Positions 37,296 through 46,173 of a DNA stretch of 64,000 nt are shown here, piece after piece. The translations under genes were made by a program, and so were the position numbers. The first letter of the stretch is position 1, and the number at the start of each line of letters is the position of its first letter. The notes beneath the pieces were generated by a model. It was not told the DNA's origin. It did not search any database and worked only from the letters and a program-made list of their open reading frames with translations. Origin of the DNA: Thermus albus. Lineage in GTDB: Bacteria; Deinococcota; Deinococci; Deinococcales; Thermaceae. The DNA lies in NCBI RefSeq assembly GCF_022760855.1, contig NZ_JAKTNR010000001.1, positions 186,001 to 250,000 of the forward strand, given 5' to 3'.

Positions 37296-38815
37296 GCCTG
37301 GCCCAGCCGGGCCACCAGTTCCTCCTTCAGGGCGAAAAGCCTTTCGCTAAGGGATACGTGGTAGATGTGGGGGTTTACCAGGCGGCGCACCCCGGGGTCT
37401 AGGCGCTCCACGTCCTTGTGCCGCCTTTCTTGTAGTATCTCTAGGGGCAAGGGGGGAAAGAGGCGCCTTCCCCGGTAGGCTTCTTCCAGGAGGGGCTCGA
37501 GGGTGAACCCTCCTGGCTTGAGGGTGCGGCGCTTGGTGGGGTCCGTGGGGTGGCGCAAGGTGAGGGGCTGGTCCTCTCTGACCTCCTCGTCAAAGGCGGC
37601 GAGGAGGTCGGCGGTGGCCAGGCCCCTATGGTCGTAGACCCGGAAGACCTTTTTGTGCCCGGGGTTCAGCACCTTTTCCAGGGAGTCCGAGATCTTGATG
37701 GCCGGGGCCCAGGTGCCGTTTTCCCGGATGGCCACCAGCTTGTAGACCCCTCCTAGTGCGGGATAGCCCCAAGAGACCACCATCTTGGTGCCCACCCCAT
37801 AGACCAGGCGCTTCAAAAGCCGGTCCGGGTCCACCCCGTACCGGGGGGCCTCCTCCTGGATCTGGCTTTTGATCTGCCAGATGACCAGCTCGTCCAGGTC
37901 CCCGGAGAGCACGATGAGGGTCTCCGGGAAGCCCGCCTGGTCCAACTCCTTGGCCACCTGGATGGCCAGGTAGGCCAGGTCCCCGGAGTCAATGCGTACC
38001 CCCACGGGCCGGTGCCCTTTGCGCCTTAGCCTTTCAAATACCCGGATGGCGTGGGGCAGGCCTGAGTGGAGGGTGTCCACCGTGTCCAGAAGCAGGATGG
38101 TGTCGTCGGGGAAGACCTCGGCAAAGGCCTGGAAGGCCTCCTCCTCAGAGTGGCCCAACGCCAAAAAGGCTTGCACCATGCTGTGGGCGTGGGTGCCGGA
38201 GGAGGGAAGGCCCAGGAGGTGGGAAAGGCTTACGGCGCTACTGCGGTTGGCCCCCCCGATGAGGCTGGCCCGGGTGGCGGCCTCCCCCCCCTTGGCGGGG
38301 GCGCGGCGGAGGCCGAACTCCAGCACCGGCGCCTCCCCTGCGGCCTCCCGCACCCGGCTGGCCTTGGTGGCGATGAGGGTTTCGTAGTTGATGCGGTTCA
38401 AAAGGGCGGTTTCCAGGAGCTGGGCCTGGAGGAGAGGGCCTTCCACGCTGATGAGGGGCACCTGGGGATGGGCCACCCGGCCTTCGGGAAGGGCCCTTAG
38501 GGTAAGCCCCGGAAAGCCTCCTATCCCCCTTAGATATGCCAGGTAATCCTCGGCGAAGAGGGGCTTGCCGCTACGGCTCTTTAAGGTGCGGAGGGCGGCC
38601 AGCTCCTCTGCGCCAACCTGGGCGGCTTCCATCCAACTCAAGAGGGGATCCAGACCGGCGAAGACGGTGTAACCCGCCTGATGGGCCCCGTAGTCGGGGT
38701 TCTTGCGATAGAAGGCTTCAAAGAGGGCTTCCCTTTCGTGCAGGCCAAGCCGGAAGTAAACCTGGCCCATGGTGAGCTGGTAGAGGTCGGTGTAGAGGAT
38801 GCCGAAGGGGTCCAT
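37292..38815 (-). CDS. pncB: Nicotinate phosphoribosyltransferase
   Basis: Converts nicotinate and PRPP to nicotinate mononucleotide in NAD salvage. 507 residues; [13 protein letters not shown] at the N-terminus, [28 protein letters not shown] (in parts, about 188-215; the His is phosphorylated in relatives), GVRIDSGDL and YGVGTKMV. The start ATG is six bases after a minus-strand TATGCT, so probably leaderless. It overlaps clpX by four bases at the 3' end. Confidence 0.94.
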   Translation of the reverse strand: MDPFGILYTDLYQLTMGQVYFRLGLHEREALFEAFYRKNPDYGAHQAGYTVFAGLDPLLSWMEAAQVGAEELAALRTLKSRSGKPLFAEDYLAYLRGIGGFPGLTLRALPEGRVAHPQVPLISVEGPLLQAQLLETALLNRINYETLIATKASRVREAAGEAPVLEFGLRRAPAKGGEAATRASLIGGANRSSAVSLSHLLGLPSSGTHAHSMVQAFLALGHSEEEAFQAFAEVFPDDTILLLDTVDTLHSGLPHAIRVFERLRRKGHRPVGVRIDSGDLAYLAIQVAKELDQAGFPETLIVLSGDLDELVIWQIKSQIQEEAPRYGVDPDRLLKRLVYGVGTKMVVSWGYPALGGVYKLVAIRENGTWAPAIKISDSLEKVLNPGHKKVFRVYDHRGLATADLLAAFDEEVREDQPLTLRHPTDPTKRRTLKPGGFTLEPLLEEAYRGRRLFPPLPLEILQERRHKDVERLDPGVRRLVNPHIYHVSLSERLFALKEELVARLGQA

Positions 38816-38843
38816 GGGCCTAGCATAGCCCGCTTCTTTTCGC

Positions 38844-38849
38844 TACACT
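38844..38849 (+). promoter_or_regulatory. -10 box of metH
   Basis: TACACT ends eight bases before the ATG, which would give a leaderless or nearly leaderless metH mRNA. The divergent pncB -10 (TATGCT, about 38822-38827) is 17 bases away. Confidence 0.55.
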
Positions 38850-38857
38850 AGCGGGAT

Positions 38858-41800
38858 ATGGTGGAGGTCCACACCTGTAGCCCTGGCTGCCGCCACCACC
38901 TGGGGGGTGCAGGGTTTGGGGATGCCCCCTTGGTGCGGCTTGGCTATAACAAGGAAGCCCGGGCGCAGAAGTTCCCTTACCTGAAGGCCCTTTTGGAAAG
39001 ACCCCTGGTCTTTGACGGGGCTATGGGCACCGAGTTGCAAAAGAGGGACCTCACCCCTGAGGATTACGGGGGGGAGGCCTACTTTGGTTGCCCGGAGGTT
39101 TTGAACCGTACCCGGCCCGAGGTCATCCAGGAGATCCACCGGGCCTACCTGGAGGCCGGGGCCGAGGTGATTGAGACCAATACCTTTGGTGCTCTCCGCC
39201 ATGTGCTGGCGGAGTATGGCCTCGAGGGGGAGGCGGAGGAGCTGGCCTACCTGGGGGCTCGCATCGCCAAAGAGGTGGCCGCGCCCTACGGGGCCTTCGT
39301 GGCGGGGGCCCTAGGCCCAGGGACCAAGCTTATCTCCCTGGGCCAGATCACCTGGGACGAGCTTTTTGCCGCCTATAAGGAGGCGGTACGGGGGCTTCTA
39401 AGGGGCGGGGTGGACCTGATTCTTCTGGAAACTGCCCAGGACATCTTGCAAGTGCGGTGTGCTGTCCTTGCGGCCCGGGAGGCCATGGCCCAGGTGGGCA
39501 GGGAGGTTCCCTTGCAGGTCCAGGTGACCATGGAGGCCACGGGCACCATGCTGGTGGGCACGGACGAGCAGGCGGCCCTGGCAGCCCTGGAGAGCCTGCC
39601 CATTGACGTGGTAGGCATGAACTGCGCCACGGGCCCCGACCTCATGGACGCCAAGATCCGCTACTTTGCCGAGAACGCTACCCGTTTCGTGAGCTGCTTG
39701 CCCAATGCGGGCCTGCCCCGGAACGAAGGGGGAAGGGTGGTCTATGACCTCACCCCAGAGGAGTTGGCCAAGTGGCACCTCAAGTTCGTGACCGAGTACG
39801 GGGTGAACGCCGTGGGGGGCTGCTGCGGCACGGGGCCGGAGCACATCCGCCAGGTGGCGGAGGTGGTCAAGGGGAAGCCGGCCCCCAAGCGTCCTGAAGC
39901 CTTCCCACCCCAGGTGGCCTCCCTGTATCAGGCGGTTCCCCTGCGCCAGGAGGCCAGCGTCTTCCTGGTGGGGGAGCGCCTGAACGCCACCGGGAGCAAG
40001 CGGTTTCGGGAGATGCTCTTTGCCCGGGACCTGGAGGGGATCCTGGCCCTGGCACGAGAGCAGGTGGAGGAGGGGGCCCACGCCCTGGACCTCTCCGTGG
40101 CCTGGACGGGAAGGGATGAGCTTGCGGACCTCGCCTGGCTCCTTCCCCACCTGGCCACGGCGGTCACCGTGCCCTTCATGGTGGATTCCACTTCCCCCGA
40201 GGCCATGGAGCTGGCCCTGAAGCACCTTCCGGGCCGGGTCCTTCTCAACTCTGCCAACCTCGAGGACGGCCTCTTGAAGTTTGACCAGGTGGCTTCTCTG
40301 GCCAAGGCCCACGGGGCGGCCTTGGTGGTCCTCACCATTGACGAAAGGGGCATGGCCAAAACGCAGAAGGAGAAGGTGCAGGTGGCCTTGCGCATGTTTG
40401 AGCGCCTCACCGAGCACCACGGTTTCCACCCGGAGGACCTCCTCTTTGACCTCCTCACCTTCCCCATCACCCAAGGGGACGAGGAGAGCCGCCCCTTGGC
40501 CAAGGAAACCCTGCTGGCCATGGAGGAGCTACGGGAGAGGCTTCCCGGGGTGGGCTTCATCCTGGGGGTATCCAACGTTTCCTTTGGCCTGAAGCCCCGG
40601 GCCCGGCGGGTCCTGAACTCCATTTTCCTGGACGAGGCCCGGAAGAGGGGGCTTACCGCCGCCATTGTGGATGCGGGGAAGATCCTCCCCATCAGCCAGA
40701 TCCCCGAGGAGGCCTACGCGCTGGCCCTGGATCTCATCTATGACAAGAGGAGGGAGGGGTACGACCCGCTACTGGCTTTTATGGCCTATTTTGAAACCCA
40801 CCGGGAGGACCCTGCCCTTAAGGAGGATGCTTTCCAGACCCTTCCCCTTTTGCAGAGGCTAAAGCGCCGGGTGGTGGAGGGGAGGAAGGGGGGCCTCGAG
40901 GCGGACCTGGACCAGGCCTTAAGGGAAGGGCATAGGCCCTTGGACCTCATCAACGGTCCCCTTCTGGAGGGGATGAAGGAGGTGGGGGAGCTTTTCGGGG
41001 CGGGGAAGATGCAGCTTCCCTTTGTCCTGCAGGCCGCCGAGGTGATGAAGCGGGCGGTGGCCCACCTCGAGCCCCACATGGAGAAGCGGAGCGAGGGCCG
41101 CGGCAAAATGGTCCTGGCCACGGTGAAAGGGGATGTCCACGACATCGGCAAGAACCTGGTGGACATCATCCTCACCAACAACGGCTACCAGGTGGTGAAC
41201 CTAGGCATCAAGGTGCCCATAGAGGAGATCCTGAAGGCGGTGGAGGAGCACAAACCCCATGCCGTGGGGATGTCGGGCCTTTTGGTGAAAAGCACCGTGG
41301 TCATGAAGGAAAACCTGGAATACATGCGGGATAGGGGCTATTCCCTGCCCGTGATCCTAGGGGGTGCCGCCCTTACCCGCGCCTACGTGGAGGAGCTCAA
41401 GGCCATCTATCCGAACGTCCATTACGCGGAGGACGCCTTTGAAGGCCTTAGGCTCATGGAGACCCTCACCCGAGGCGAGGCGTTTCCCCCCCCTAAGGAA
41501 GCCCCAAGGCCAAGGGAGGCGTCCAAGGTGGCTCCCAGGGCCAAACCGGTGGGAGAGGCCCCCTTCGTTCCCCGGCCCCCTTTCTTCGGGGTGCGGGTGG
41601 AGGAGAACCTGGATCTGGCCACCCTCGCCCACTATGTGAACAAGCTGGCCCTGTACCGGGGCCAGTGGGGCTACAGCCGCAAGGGGCTTTCCCGGGAGGC
41701 GTGGCAGGCCTTGGTGGATCGGGAGGCGGAGCCGGTTTTCCGGCGTCTCCTCAAGGAGGCCATAGAGGAGGGGTGGCTTAAGCCTAAGGTCCTCTACGGT

Positions 41801-42409
41801 TTCTTCCCCGTGGCCCGGGAGGGGGAGGAGCTTCTGGTGTTCTCCCCTGAGACCGAGGAGGTGCTGGAGCGCTTTGCCTTTCCCCGGCAAAGGGGTGGGG
41901 GCCTAAGCCTGGTGGACTACTTTCGTCCCCGTTTTGCCCCTCCCTTGGGGGATGAGGCCGGGTGGCTTCCCGCCTTTAAGGCCGGGGCGAGGGATGTGCT
42001 GGGAGTGCAACTGGTCACCATGGGGGAGGAGCCAGGCCAAAAGGCCAAAGCCCTTTTTGAGACTGGGGCCTACCAGGACTACCTTTTCGTGCACGGTTTC
42101 AGCGTGGAAATGACCGAGGCCTTGGCGGAGTACTGGCATAAGAGGATGCGGCAGATGTGGGGGATAGCGGGTAAGGATGCCACCGAGATCAGAAAACTTT
42201 TCCAGCAGGGCTACCAAGGGGCCCGCTACTCCTTCGGCTACCCCGCCTGCCCCGATCTGGCTGACCAGGCCAAGCTGGACCGCCTCATGGGTTTTGGCCG
42301 GATTGGGGTGCGCCTCACGGAGAACTTCCAGCTGGACCCGGAGCATAGCACCAGCGCCATCGTGGTGCACCACCCCGAGGCGCGGTATTTCAACGTGGAT
42401 AGGGCTTAG
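38858..42409 (+). CDS. metH: Cobalamin-dependent methionine synthase
   Basis: 1183 residues with all four modules: homocysteine domain (about 45-350; zinc ligands in NCATG and GGCCGTGPEH), pterin/methyl-THF domain (about 360-640; VGERLNATGSKRF), cobalamin domain (about 700-880; B12 motif DVHDIGKNLVD with the axial His) and C-terminal activation domain with the SAM-binding RYSFGYPACPD. The first 43 residues precede the usual family N-terminus and contain HTCSPGCRHH; a later start is possible, but the -10 at 38844 supports this one. Confidence 0.95.
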   Translation: MVEVHTCSPGCRHHLGGAGFGDAPLVRLGYNKEARAQKFPYLKALLERPLVFDGAMGTELQKRDLTPEDYGGEAYFGCPEVLNRTRPEVIQEIHRAYLEAGAEVIETNTFGALRHVLAEYGLEGEAEELAYLGARIAKEVAAPYGAFVAGALGPGTKLISLGQITWDELFAAYKEAVRGLLRGGVDLILLETAQDILQVRCAVLAAREAMAQVGREVPLQVQVTMEATGTMLVGTDEQAALAALESLPIDVVGMNCATGPDLMDAKIRYFAENATRFVSCLPNAGLPRNEGGRVVYDLTPEELAKWHLKFVTEYGVNAVGGCCGTGPEHIRQVAEVVKGKPAPKRPEAFPPQVASLYQAVPLRQEASVFLVGERLNATGSKRFREMLFARDLEGILALAREQVEEGAHALDLSVAWTGRDELADLAWLLPHLATAVTVPFMVDSTSPEAMELALKHLPGRVLLNSANLEDGLLKFDQVASLAKAHGAALVVLTIDERGMAKTQKEKVQVALRMFERLTEHHGFHPEDLLFDLLTFPITQGDEESRPLAKETLLAMEELRERLPGVGFILGVSNVSFGLKPRARRVLNSIFLDEARKRGLTAAIVDAGKILPISQIPEEAYALALDLIYDKRREGYDPLLAFMAYFETHREDPALKEDAFQTLPLLQRLKRRVVEGRKGGLEADLDQALREGHRPLDLINGPLLEGMKEVGELFGAGKMQLPFVLQAAEVMKRAVAHLEPHMEKRSEGRGKMVLATVKGDVHDIGKNLVDIILTNNGYQVVNLGIKVPIEEILKAVEEHKPHAVGMSGLLVKSTVVMKENLEYMRDRGYSLPVILGGAALTRAYVEELKAIYPNVHYAEDAFEGLRLMETLTRGEAFPPPKEAPRPREASKVAPRAKPVGEAPFVPRPPFFGVRVEENLDLATLAHYVNKLALYRGQWGYSRKGLSREAWQALVDREAEPVFRRLLKEAIEEGWLKPKVLYGFFPVAREGEELLVFSPETEEVLERFAFPRQRGGGLSLVDYFRPRFAPPLGDEAGWLPAFKAGARDVLGVQLVTMGEEPGQKAKALFETGAYQDYLFVHGFSVEMTEALAEYWHKRMRQMWGIAGKDATEIRKLFQQGYQGARYSFGYPACPDLADQAKLDRLMGFGRIGVRLTENFQLDPEHSTSAIVVHHPEARYFNVDRA

Positions 42410-42435
42410 TCCATGGAAAGCGGGTTTGGCCCGGG

Positions 42436-42957
42436 CTAGACCCACCAGACGATGGGTCGGTGGGGAAGGGCCTTTGGGGATACGGGGGTGCCCTTGGGAT
42501 ACCGCTCCTGCGCGTAGTGGGGGAGGGCGTAAGTCTCCAGTACCTCTTCCCCTAGGTTTACGATCCAGACCTCGGGAATACCGGCCTCTTGGTAAAGGGG
42601 AAGCTTGAGGGAGCGGTCTTGCATCAAGGTGGAGTCTGAGATTTCCACCACCAAAAGGGCGTCCTCGGCGGTGGGGGGGCGTTGGTCATATCGGCTTTCC
42701 GGCAACCTGAGGAGAACTAAGTCGGGCTCAGGCTCTGAGAACTGGGAAAGAAGCAAAGGAATTTGGGAAACCACTAGGGCCTCTTGGGAAAAGGCCTCGC
42801 TTAGAACGCGGGTAAGGTGTATCAAATAGCGGATGTGGTTTTTGCCCATGAGGGACATGGTATAGACCTCACCGTCTAGAAGCTCCACCCGTTCGGGCAG
42901 GATGCCCGCCTGGTAGGCCTTATGGTATGCCTCAACGGGGAAGCGATACCGGACCAT
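42436..42957 (-). CDS. Uma2-family (DUF820) putative nuclease
   Basis: 173 residues of the Uma2/DUF820 family, a PD-(D/E)xK-like fold. Candidate catalytic residues: Glu/Asp in RVELLDGEVY (about 23-32), Asp in EPEPDLVLLR (about 75), and Glu in LLVVEISDSTL with a following Lys (RSLKLPLY). Common in Thermus and cyanobacteria, often in many copies; function unproven. ATG at 42957, with GAGAGG upstream; a GTG one codon earlier is possible. Confidence 0.85.
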   Translation of the reverse strand: MVRYRFPVEAYHKAYQAGILPERVELLDGEVYTMSLMGKNHIRYLIHLTRVLSEAFSQEALVVSQIPLLLSQFSEPEPDLVLLRLPESRYDQRPPTAEDALLVVEISDSTLMQDRSLKLPLYQEAGIPEVWIVNLGEEVLETYALPHYAQERYPKGTPVSPKALPHRPIVWWV

Positions 42958-42965
42958 CACCTCTC

Positions 42966-42973
42966 AGTATACT
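42966..42973. promoter_or_regulatory. Palindromic shared -10 of a divergent gene pair
   Basis: AGTATACT reads as a TATACT -10 on both strands. Rightward it is seven bases before the GTG of the PABA synthase gene; leftward eight bases before the ATG of the Uma2 gene. Confidence 0.65.
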
Positions 42974-42980
42974 TGGCCCC

Positions 42981-44831
42981 GTGTTGGGGCTTTACCACGC
43001 TGCCCGTACCCTGGGGCTAAAGCCCTTTCTCCTGGAATCCTTGGGGGTCAGGACCCCTTTCTCCCAACTTTCCCTCCTGGGAGTGCGGCCTAAGCACCGC
43101 CTCGAGGTCCAGGAGGGGCGCCTTTACCTGGATGGCCGGCGGGTGGGGGAGGCGGTGGATCTCTTCGCCTATCTGGAGAAAGGTCTTGGGCGGGGATACT
43201 TCCCGGCTTGGATGGGCTTTGTGGCCTACGAGTTTGCCCGTCACCTGGGGCTTGCCGCCCACCCACCCTTACCCGGTTTACCCGAGGCGGTTTTCTTCTA
43301 CTATCCGGAGGGCTTTGCCCTCCTGGAGGGGAAGCTTGTGGAAAGGCCTTCGATTTCCTTAAGGCCCCTGGCTTACACCCCGCCCCCCTTACTCCCCCAT
43401 CCCGTGGTTTCGGACTTCCCCCAGGAGGCTTTCCTCCAGGGGGTTTTGGCGGTGCAGGAGAGGATCCGGGCCGGGATGGTCTACCAGGTAAACCTTTCCC
43501 ACCGCTTCCGGCTTCTTGGGGCGGTGGACCCCCTTCTCCTTTACGCCCGCCTCCGCGCCATAAACCCTTCTCCCTTCATGGGCCTTTTGGAGGGGGAGGG
43601 GTGGGCGGTGGTGTCAGGAAGCCCAGAGAGGCTCTTCCAAAAGGTGGGTAGCCGCATCCAGGCCCGGCCCATAGCGGGCACCCGGCCTAGGGGCCACTCC
43701 CCGGAAGAGGACGTGCTCCGGGAGGGGGAACTTCTTTCCTCTCCCAAAGAGAGGGCGGAACACGCCATGCTGGTGGACCTCCTGCGCAACGACCTGGCCC
43801 GGGTGGCTTTGCCGGGAAGCGTAAGGGTGCGGGAGCTTTTCACGGTGGAGCGTTATGCCCACGTCATGCACCTGGTTTCCCAGGTGGAGGGGTATACCCG
43901 GGCTTCCTTAGGCCAGGTGTTCGCCAGCCTTTTCCCAGGGGGTACCATTACCGGAGCCCCTAAGGGGATGGTGATGGAGGCCATCCGGGAGCTGGAGCCT
44001 GTACCCCGGGGGGCGTATACGGGAAGCCTAGGGTATGTTTCCGGCCGAGGGGCTGACTTCAACATCCTCATCCGCTCCTTCCAAAAGGTGGAAGAAGAGG
44101 TGCTTTTTGCTGCGGGAGCAGGCATCGTGATGGGTTCTCGGCCGGAGGCGGAGTACCAGGAAACGCTTCACAAGGCGGAAAGCCTCCTTCTGGCCCTGGA
44201 CAGGGGCCGGCCCGGGGCTAGCCCAAAGCTGCCTAAGCCCAGGGCCTCCTGGGCCCCACCCCTTCCTCCCCGCCAGGTGAAGGCCAGGGTCCTCTTTGTG
44301 GAAAACCGCGATTCCTTTAGCTATAACCTGGTGGACTACCTGAGGGCCTTGGGGGCGGAGGTGGTGGTGGTGGACCAGGAGGAGCCTCCCCGTTTCCAAG
44401 GCTTTACCCACCTGGTGGTGGGGCCAGGGCCCAAGGACCCCTTTGCGGCGGGTAGGCTTATGGATTGGACCCATGGGGCTTTGGCGGAAGGAATCCCCTT
44501 CTTGGGCATCTGCTTGGGGCACCAGGCCCTGGGGGTAGCCTTGGGGGCGGAGCTCTACCGGGAAGCGCCCGTGCACGGGGAGGCCCACCCCATCTACCAC
44601 CGAGGACAGGATCTTTTCCAAGGGCTTCCCAACCCCCTTCCCTTCGCCCGCTACCACTCCCTGGCCCTAAGAAACCTCCCTGAGGGGGTGCGCCTTCTGG
44701 CCTGGACAGCGGAGGGGATCCCCATGGCCATCTGGGATGGGCGGCGGGCCTATGGCGTCCAGTTCCACCCGGAGAGTATCCTGTCCCCGTGGGGGATGGA
44801 GCTTCTGGCAAGGTTCCTGGAGGAGACCTGA
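42981..44831 (+). CDS. pabB: Fused aminodeoxychorismate/anthranilate synthase (component I + amidotransferase)
   Basis: 616 residues. Chorismate-binding component I comes first (about 1-420): GSPERLF, PIAGTRPRG, LLRNDLARVA, GGTITGAPKG and the family-end block LFAAGAGIVMGSRPEAEYQET (in parts). A class I glutamine amidotransferase follows (about 440-616): nucleophile Cys in GICLGHQALG and His-Glu in VQFHPES. The Lys of E. coli PabB (PIKGT) is Ala here, as in TrpE and in some PabB proteins. The adjacent class IV lyase favours PABA synthesis. GTG start, leaderless. Confidence 0.87.
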   Translation: MLGLYHAARTLGLKPFLLESLGVRTPFSQLSLLGVRPKHRLEVQEGRLYLDGRRVGEAVDLFAYLEKGLGRGYFPAWMGFVAYEFARHLGLAAHPPLPGLPEAVFFYYPEGFALLEGKLVERPSISLRPLAYTPPPLLPHPVVSDFPQEAFLQGVLAVQERIRAGMVYQVNLSHRFRLLGAVDPLLLYARLRAINPSPFMGLLEGEGWAVVSGSPERLFQKVGSRIQARPIAGTRPRGHSPEEDVLREGELLSSPKERAEHAMLVDLLRNDLARVALPGSVRVRELFTVERYAHVMHLVSQVEGYTRASLGQVFASLFPGGTITGAPKGMVMEAIRELEPVPRGAYTGSLGYVSGRGADFNILIRSFQKVEEEVLFAAGAGIVMGSRPEAEYQETLHKAESLLLALDRGRPGASPKLPKPRASWAPPLPPRQVKARVLFVENRDSFSYNLVDYLRALGAEVVVVDQEEPPRFQGFTHLVVGPGPKDPFAAGRLMDWTHGALAEGIPFLGICLGHQALGVALGAELYREAPVHGEAHPIYHRGQDLFQGLPNPLPFARYHSLALRNLPEGVRLLAWTAEGIPMAIWDGRRAYGVQFHPESILSPWGMELLARFLEET

Positions 44832-45646
44832 GGCGGGTCCTTCTGCGGGGGGAGCCCTTCAGCGAGCCCCTTCCGGAAGGGTTTTTGTACCATGGCCTAA
44901 GCGTTTTCACCACCTTGCGGGTGGAAAGGGGAGAGGCCCTTTGGCTAGGGGAACACCTCCACCGCCTAAGGCGGCATGCTTCGGCCTTGGGGCTTCCCTA
45001 CCCGGGGGATGGGGTGTTCCTAAAGGACCTCGAGGCCCTGAAGAAAGAGCTTTCCCACCTTCCTTGCCTCCGCCTCCGCTTCACCGTGGGGGAGGGGGTC
45101 TGGCTTACCGAGGCCCGGCCCTATACGCCCCTTCCCTTGGCGGCCTATGAGGAAGGGGTGCGGGTTCTCTTGACGCCCTACCGGGTGCATCCGGACCTGT
45201 ACCGCTTTAAGACGGGCAACTACCTGCCCTACCGTCTGGCCTGGAAGGAGGCGGAGGGGCAGGGGGCTTTTGAGGGGCTTTTGCAGGATGGCGAGGGCTA
45301 TGTGGTGGATGGAAGCCGCACCAGCCCCCTCCTTTACCGGGATGGGGTGCTCTTGCTCCTGGAGGGGGGCCTCGAGGGGATCACCCGGATAAAGGTGGCT
45401 GAGGCGGCTCGGGAACTGGGCCTCAGGGTGGAAAGGGCCCGGCTTTACCCCTGGGAACTTCCCTTGGCCGAGCCGCCACCCCTTCCGCCGCAACTGGCCC
45501 TGCGCCGTCGGGGAGGGGAGCGGGAAGGGGCAAGGGGAAACTTGCTCCTAGCGGGAAGCGGCGTGGGGCTTTTGCCCGTGGGGTTTGGTCCCTCTGAGCT
45601 TCGCCCCTTGGTGGAGCGCTTCCTTCCCGCCTGCTATACTAAATAG
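44789..45646 (+). CDS. pabC: Aminodeoxychorismate lyase-like class IV PLP enzyme
   Basis: Up to 285 residues; removes pyruvate from aminodeoxychorismate to give PABA. PLP Lys in LYRFKTGNYLPYRLA (about 144 of the longest form), GYVVDGSRTSPLLYRDG and GGLEGITRIKV are typical of the branched-chain-aminotransferase/PabC fold. The only in-frame starts are GTG at 44789, without a ribosome binding site, and CTG at 44828, which overlaps the upstream stop as CTGA and follows GGAGGAG. Homologous sequence begins right after the CTG, so the true protein is probably 272 residues. Confidence 0.85.
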   Translation: MGDGASGKVPGGDLRRVLLRGEPFSEPLPEGFLYHGLSVFTTLRVERGEALWLGEHLHRLRRHASALGLPYPGDGVFLKDLEALKKELSHLPCLRLRFTVGEGVWLTEARPYTPLPLAAYEEGVRVLLTPYRVHPDLYRFKTGNYLPYRLAWKEAEGQGAFEGLLQDGEGYVVDGSRTSPLLYRDGVLLLLEGGLEGITRIKVAEAARELGLRVERARLYPWELPLAEPPPLPPQLALRRRGGEREGARGNLLLAGSGVGLLPVGFGPSELRPLVERFLPACYTK

Positions 45647-45676
45647 CGGAAGTTCCAGCCCATGCCCATGGGCTGG
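45635..45676 (+). promoter_or_regulatory. greA promoter and leader hairpin
   Basis: Extended -10 TGC TATACT (hexamer 45635-45640) inside the end of pabC. The leader then carries a perfect inverted repeat, CCAGCCCATG (45655-45664) with CATGGGCTGG (45667-45676), followed by TGTGTCTTTT. It could end pabC transcripts or attenuate greA. Confidence 0.6.
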
Positions 45677-45702
45677 TGTGTCTTTTCACGCGGAGGGAAG
45701 GG

Positions 45703-46173
45703 ATGAAGAAGCCGGTCTACCTGACCCCAGAAGGCTATAGGCGCCTTCAGGAGGAACTCAACCACTTAAAGACCACCAAGCGGCAGGAGATTTCCGCTGA
45801 CTTTGAGCAGGCTTTGGAGGAAGGGGATTTAAGGGAGAACGCTGGCTACGATGAGGCCCGCCGGGCCATGTGGCAGAATGAGGCCCGGATTGCCCAGCTG
45901 GAGGACCTCTTGGCCCGGGCGGTGGTGGTGGAGGGGAATGGCTCCTATGAGCAGGTGGCCTTGGGCTGCCAGGTGGAGCTGGAAACCGAATCCGGGGAGA
46001 GGCTCTCTTTGGCCATTGTGGGGAGCCACGAGGCGGATATTTTCAGCGGCAAGATCTCCGACGAGTCCCCCTTGGGCCAGGCGCTTTTGGGCAAGAAGGT
46101 GGGGGATGTGGTGGAGATAAGGGGCAAGAAGGGAGCCCAGGTCTACACCATCCTCGAGATCAAGCCCCTATAG
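45703..46173 (+). CDS. greA: Transcription elongation factor GreA
   Basis: 156 residues: N-terminal antiparallel coiled coil entering the RNA polymerase secondary channel and C-terminal FKBP-like domain. The tip carries EGDLRENAGYDEA with Asp42 and Glu45, the acidic pair that drives transcript cleavage in GreA, so this is GreA and not the inhibitory paralogue Gfh1. ATG with GGAGGGAAGGG upstream. Confidence 0.93.
   Translation: MKKPVYLTPEGYRRLQEELNHLKTTKRQEISADFEQALEEGDLRENAGYDEARRAMWQNEARIAQLEDLLARAVVVEGNGSYEQVALGCQVELETESGERLSLAIVGSHEADIFSGKISDESPLGQALLGKKVGDVVEIRGKKGAQVYTILEIKPL

Noticed and set aside
38858-38990. Cobalamin or SAM riboswitch before metH
   Set aside because: The interval is short, shows no B12-box or SAM/SAH aptamer motif, and the -10 box leaves no room for a leader.
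42981-44831. Dedicated anthranilate synthase TrpEG
   Set aside because: The PIAGT motif fits TrpE, but some PabB proteins share it and a PabC-type lyase gene follows directly. No trp gene is near.
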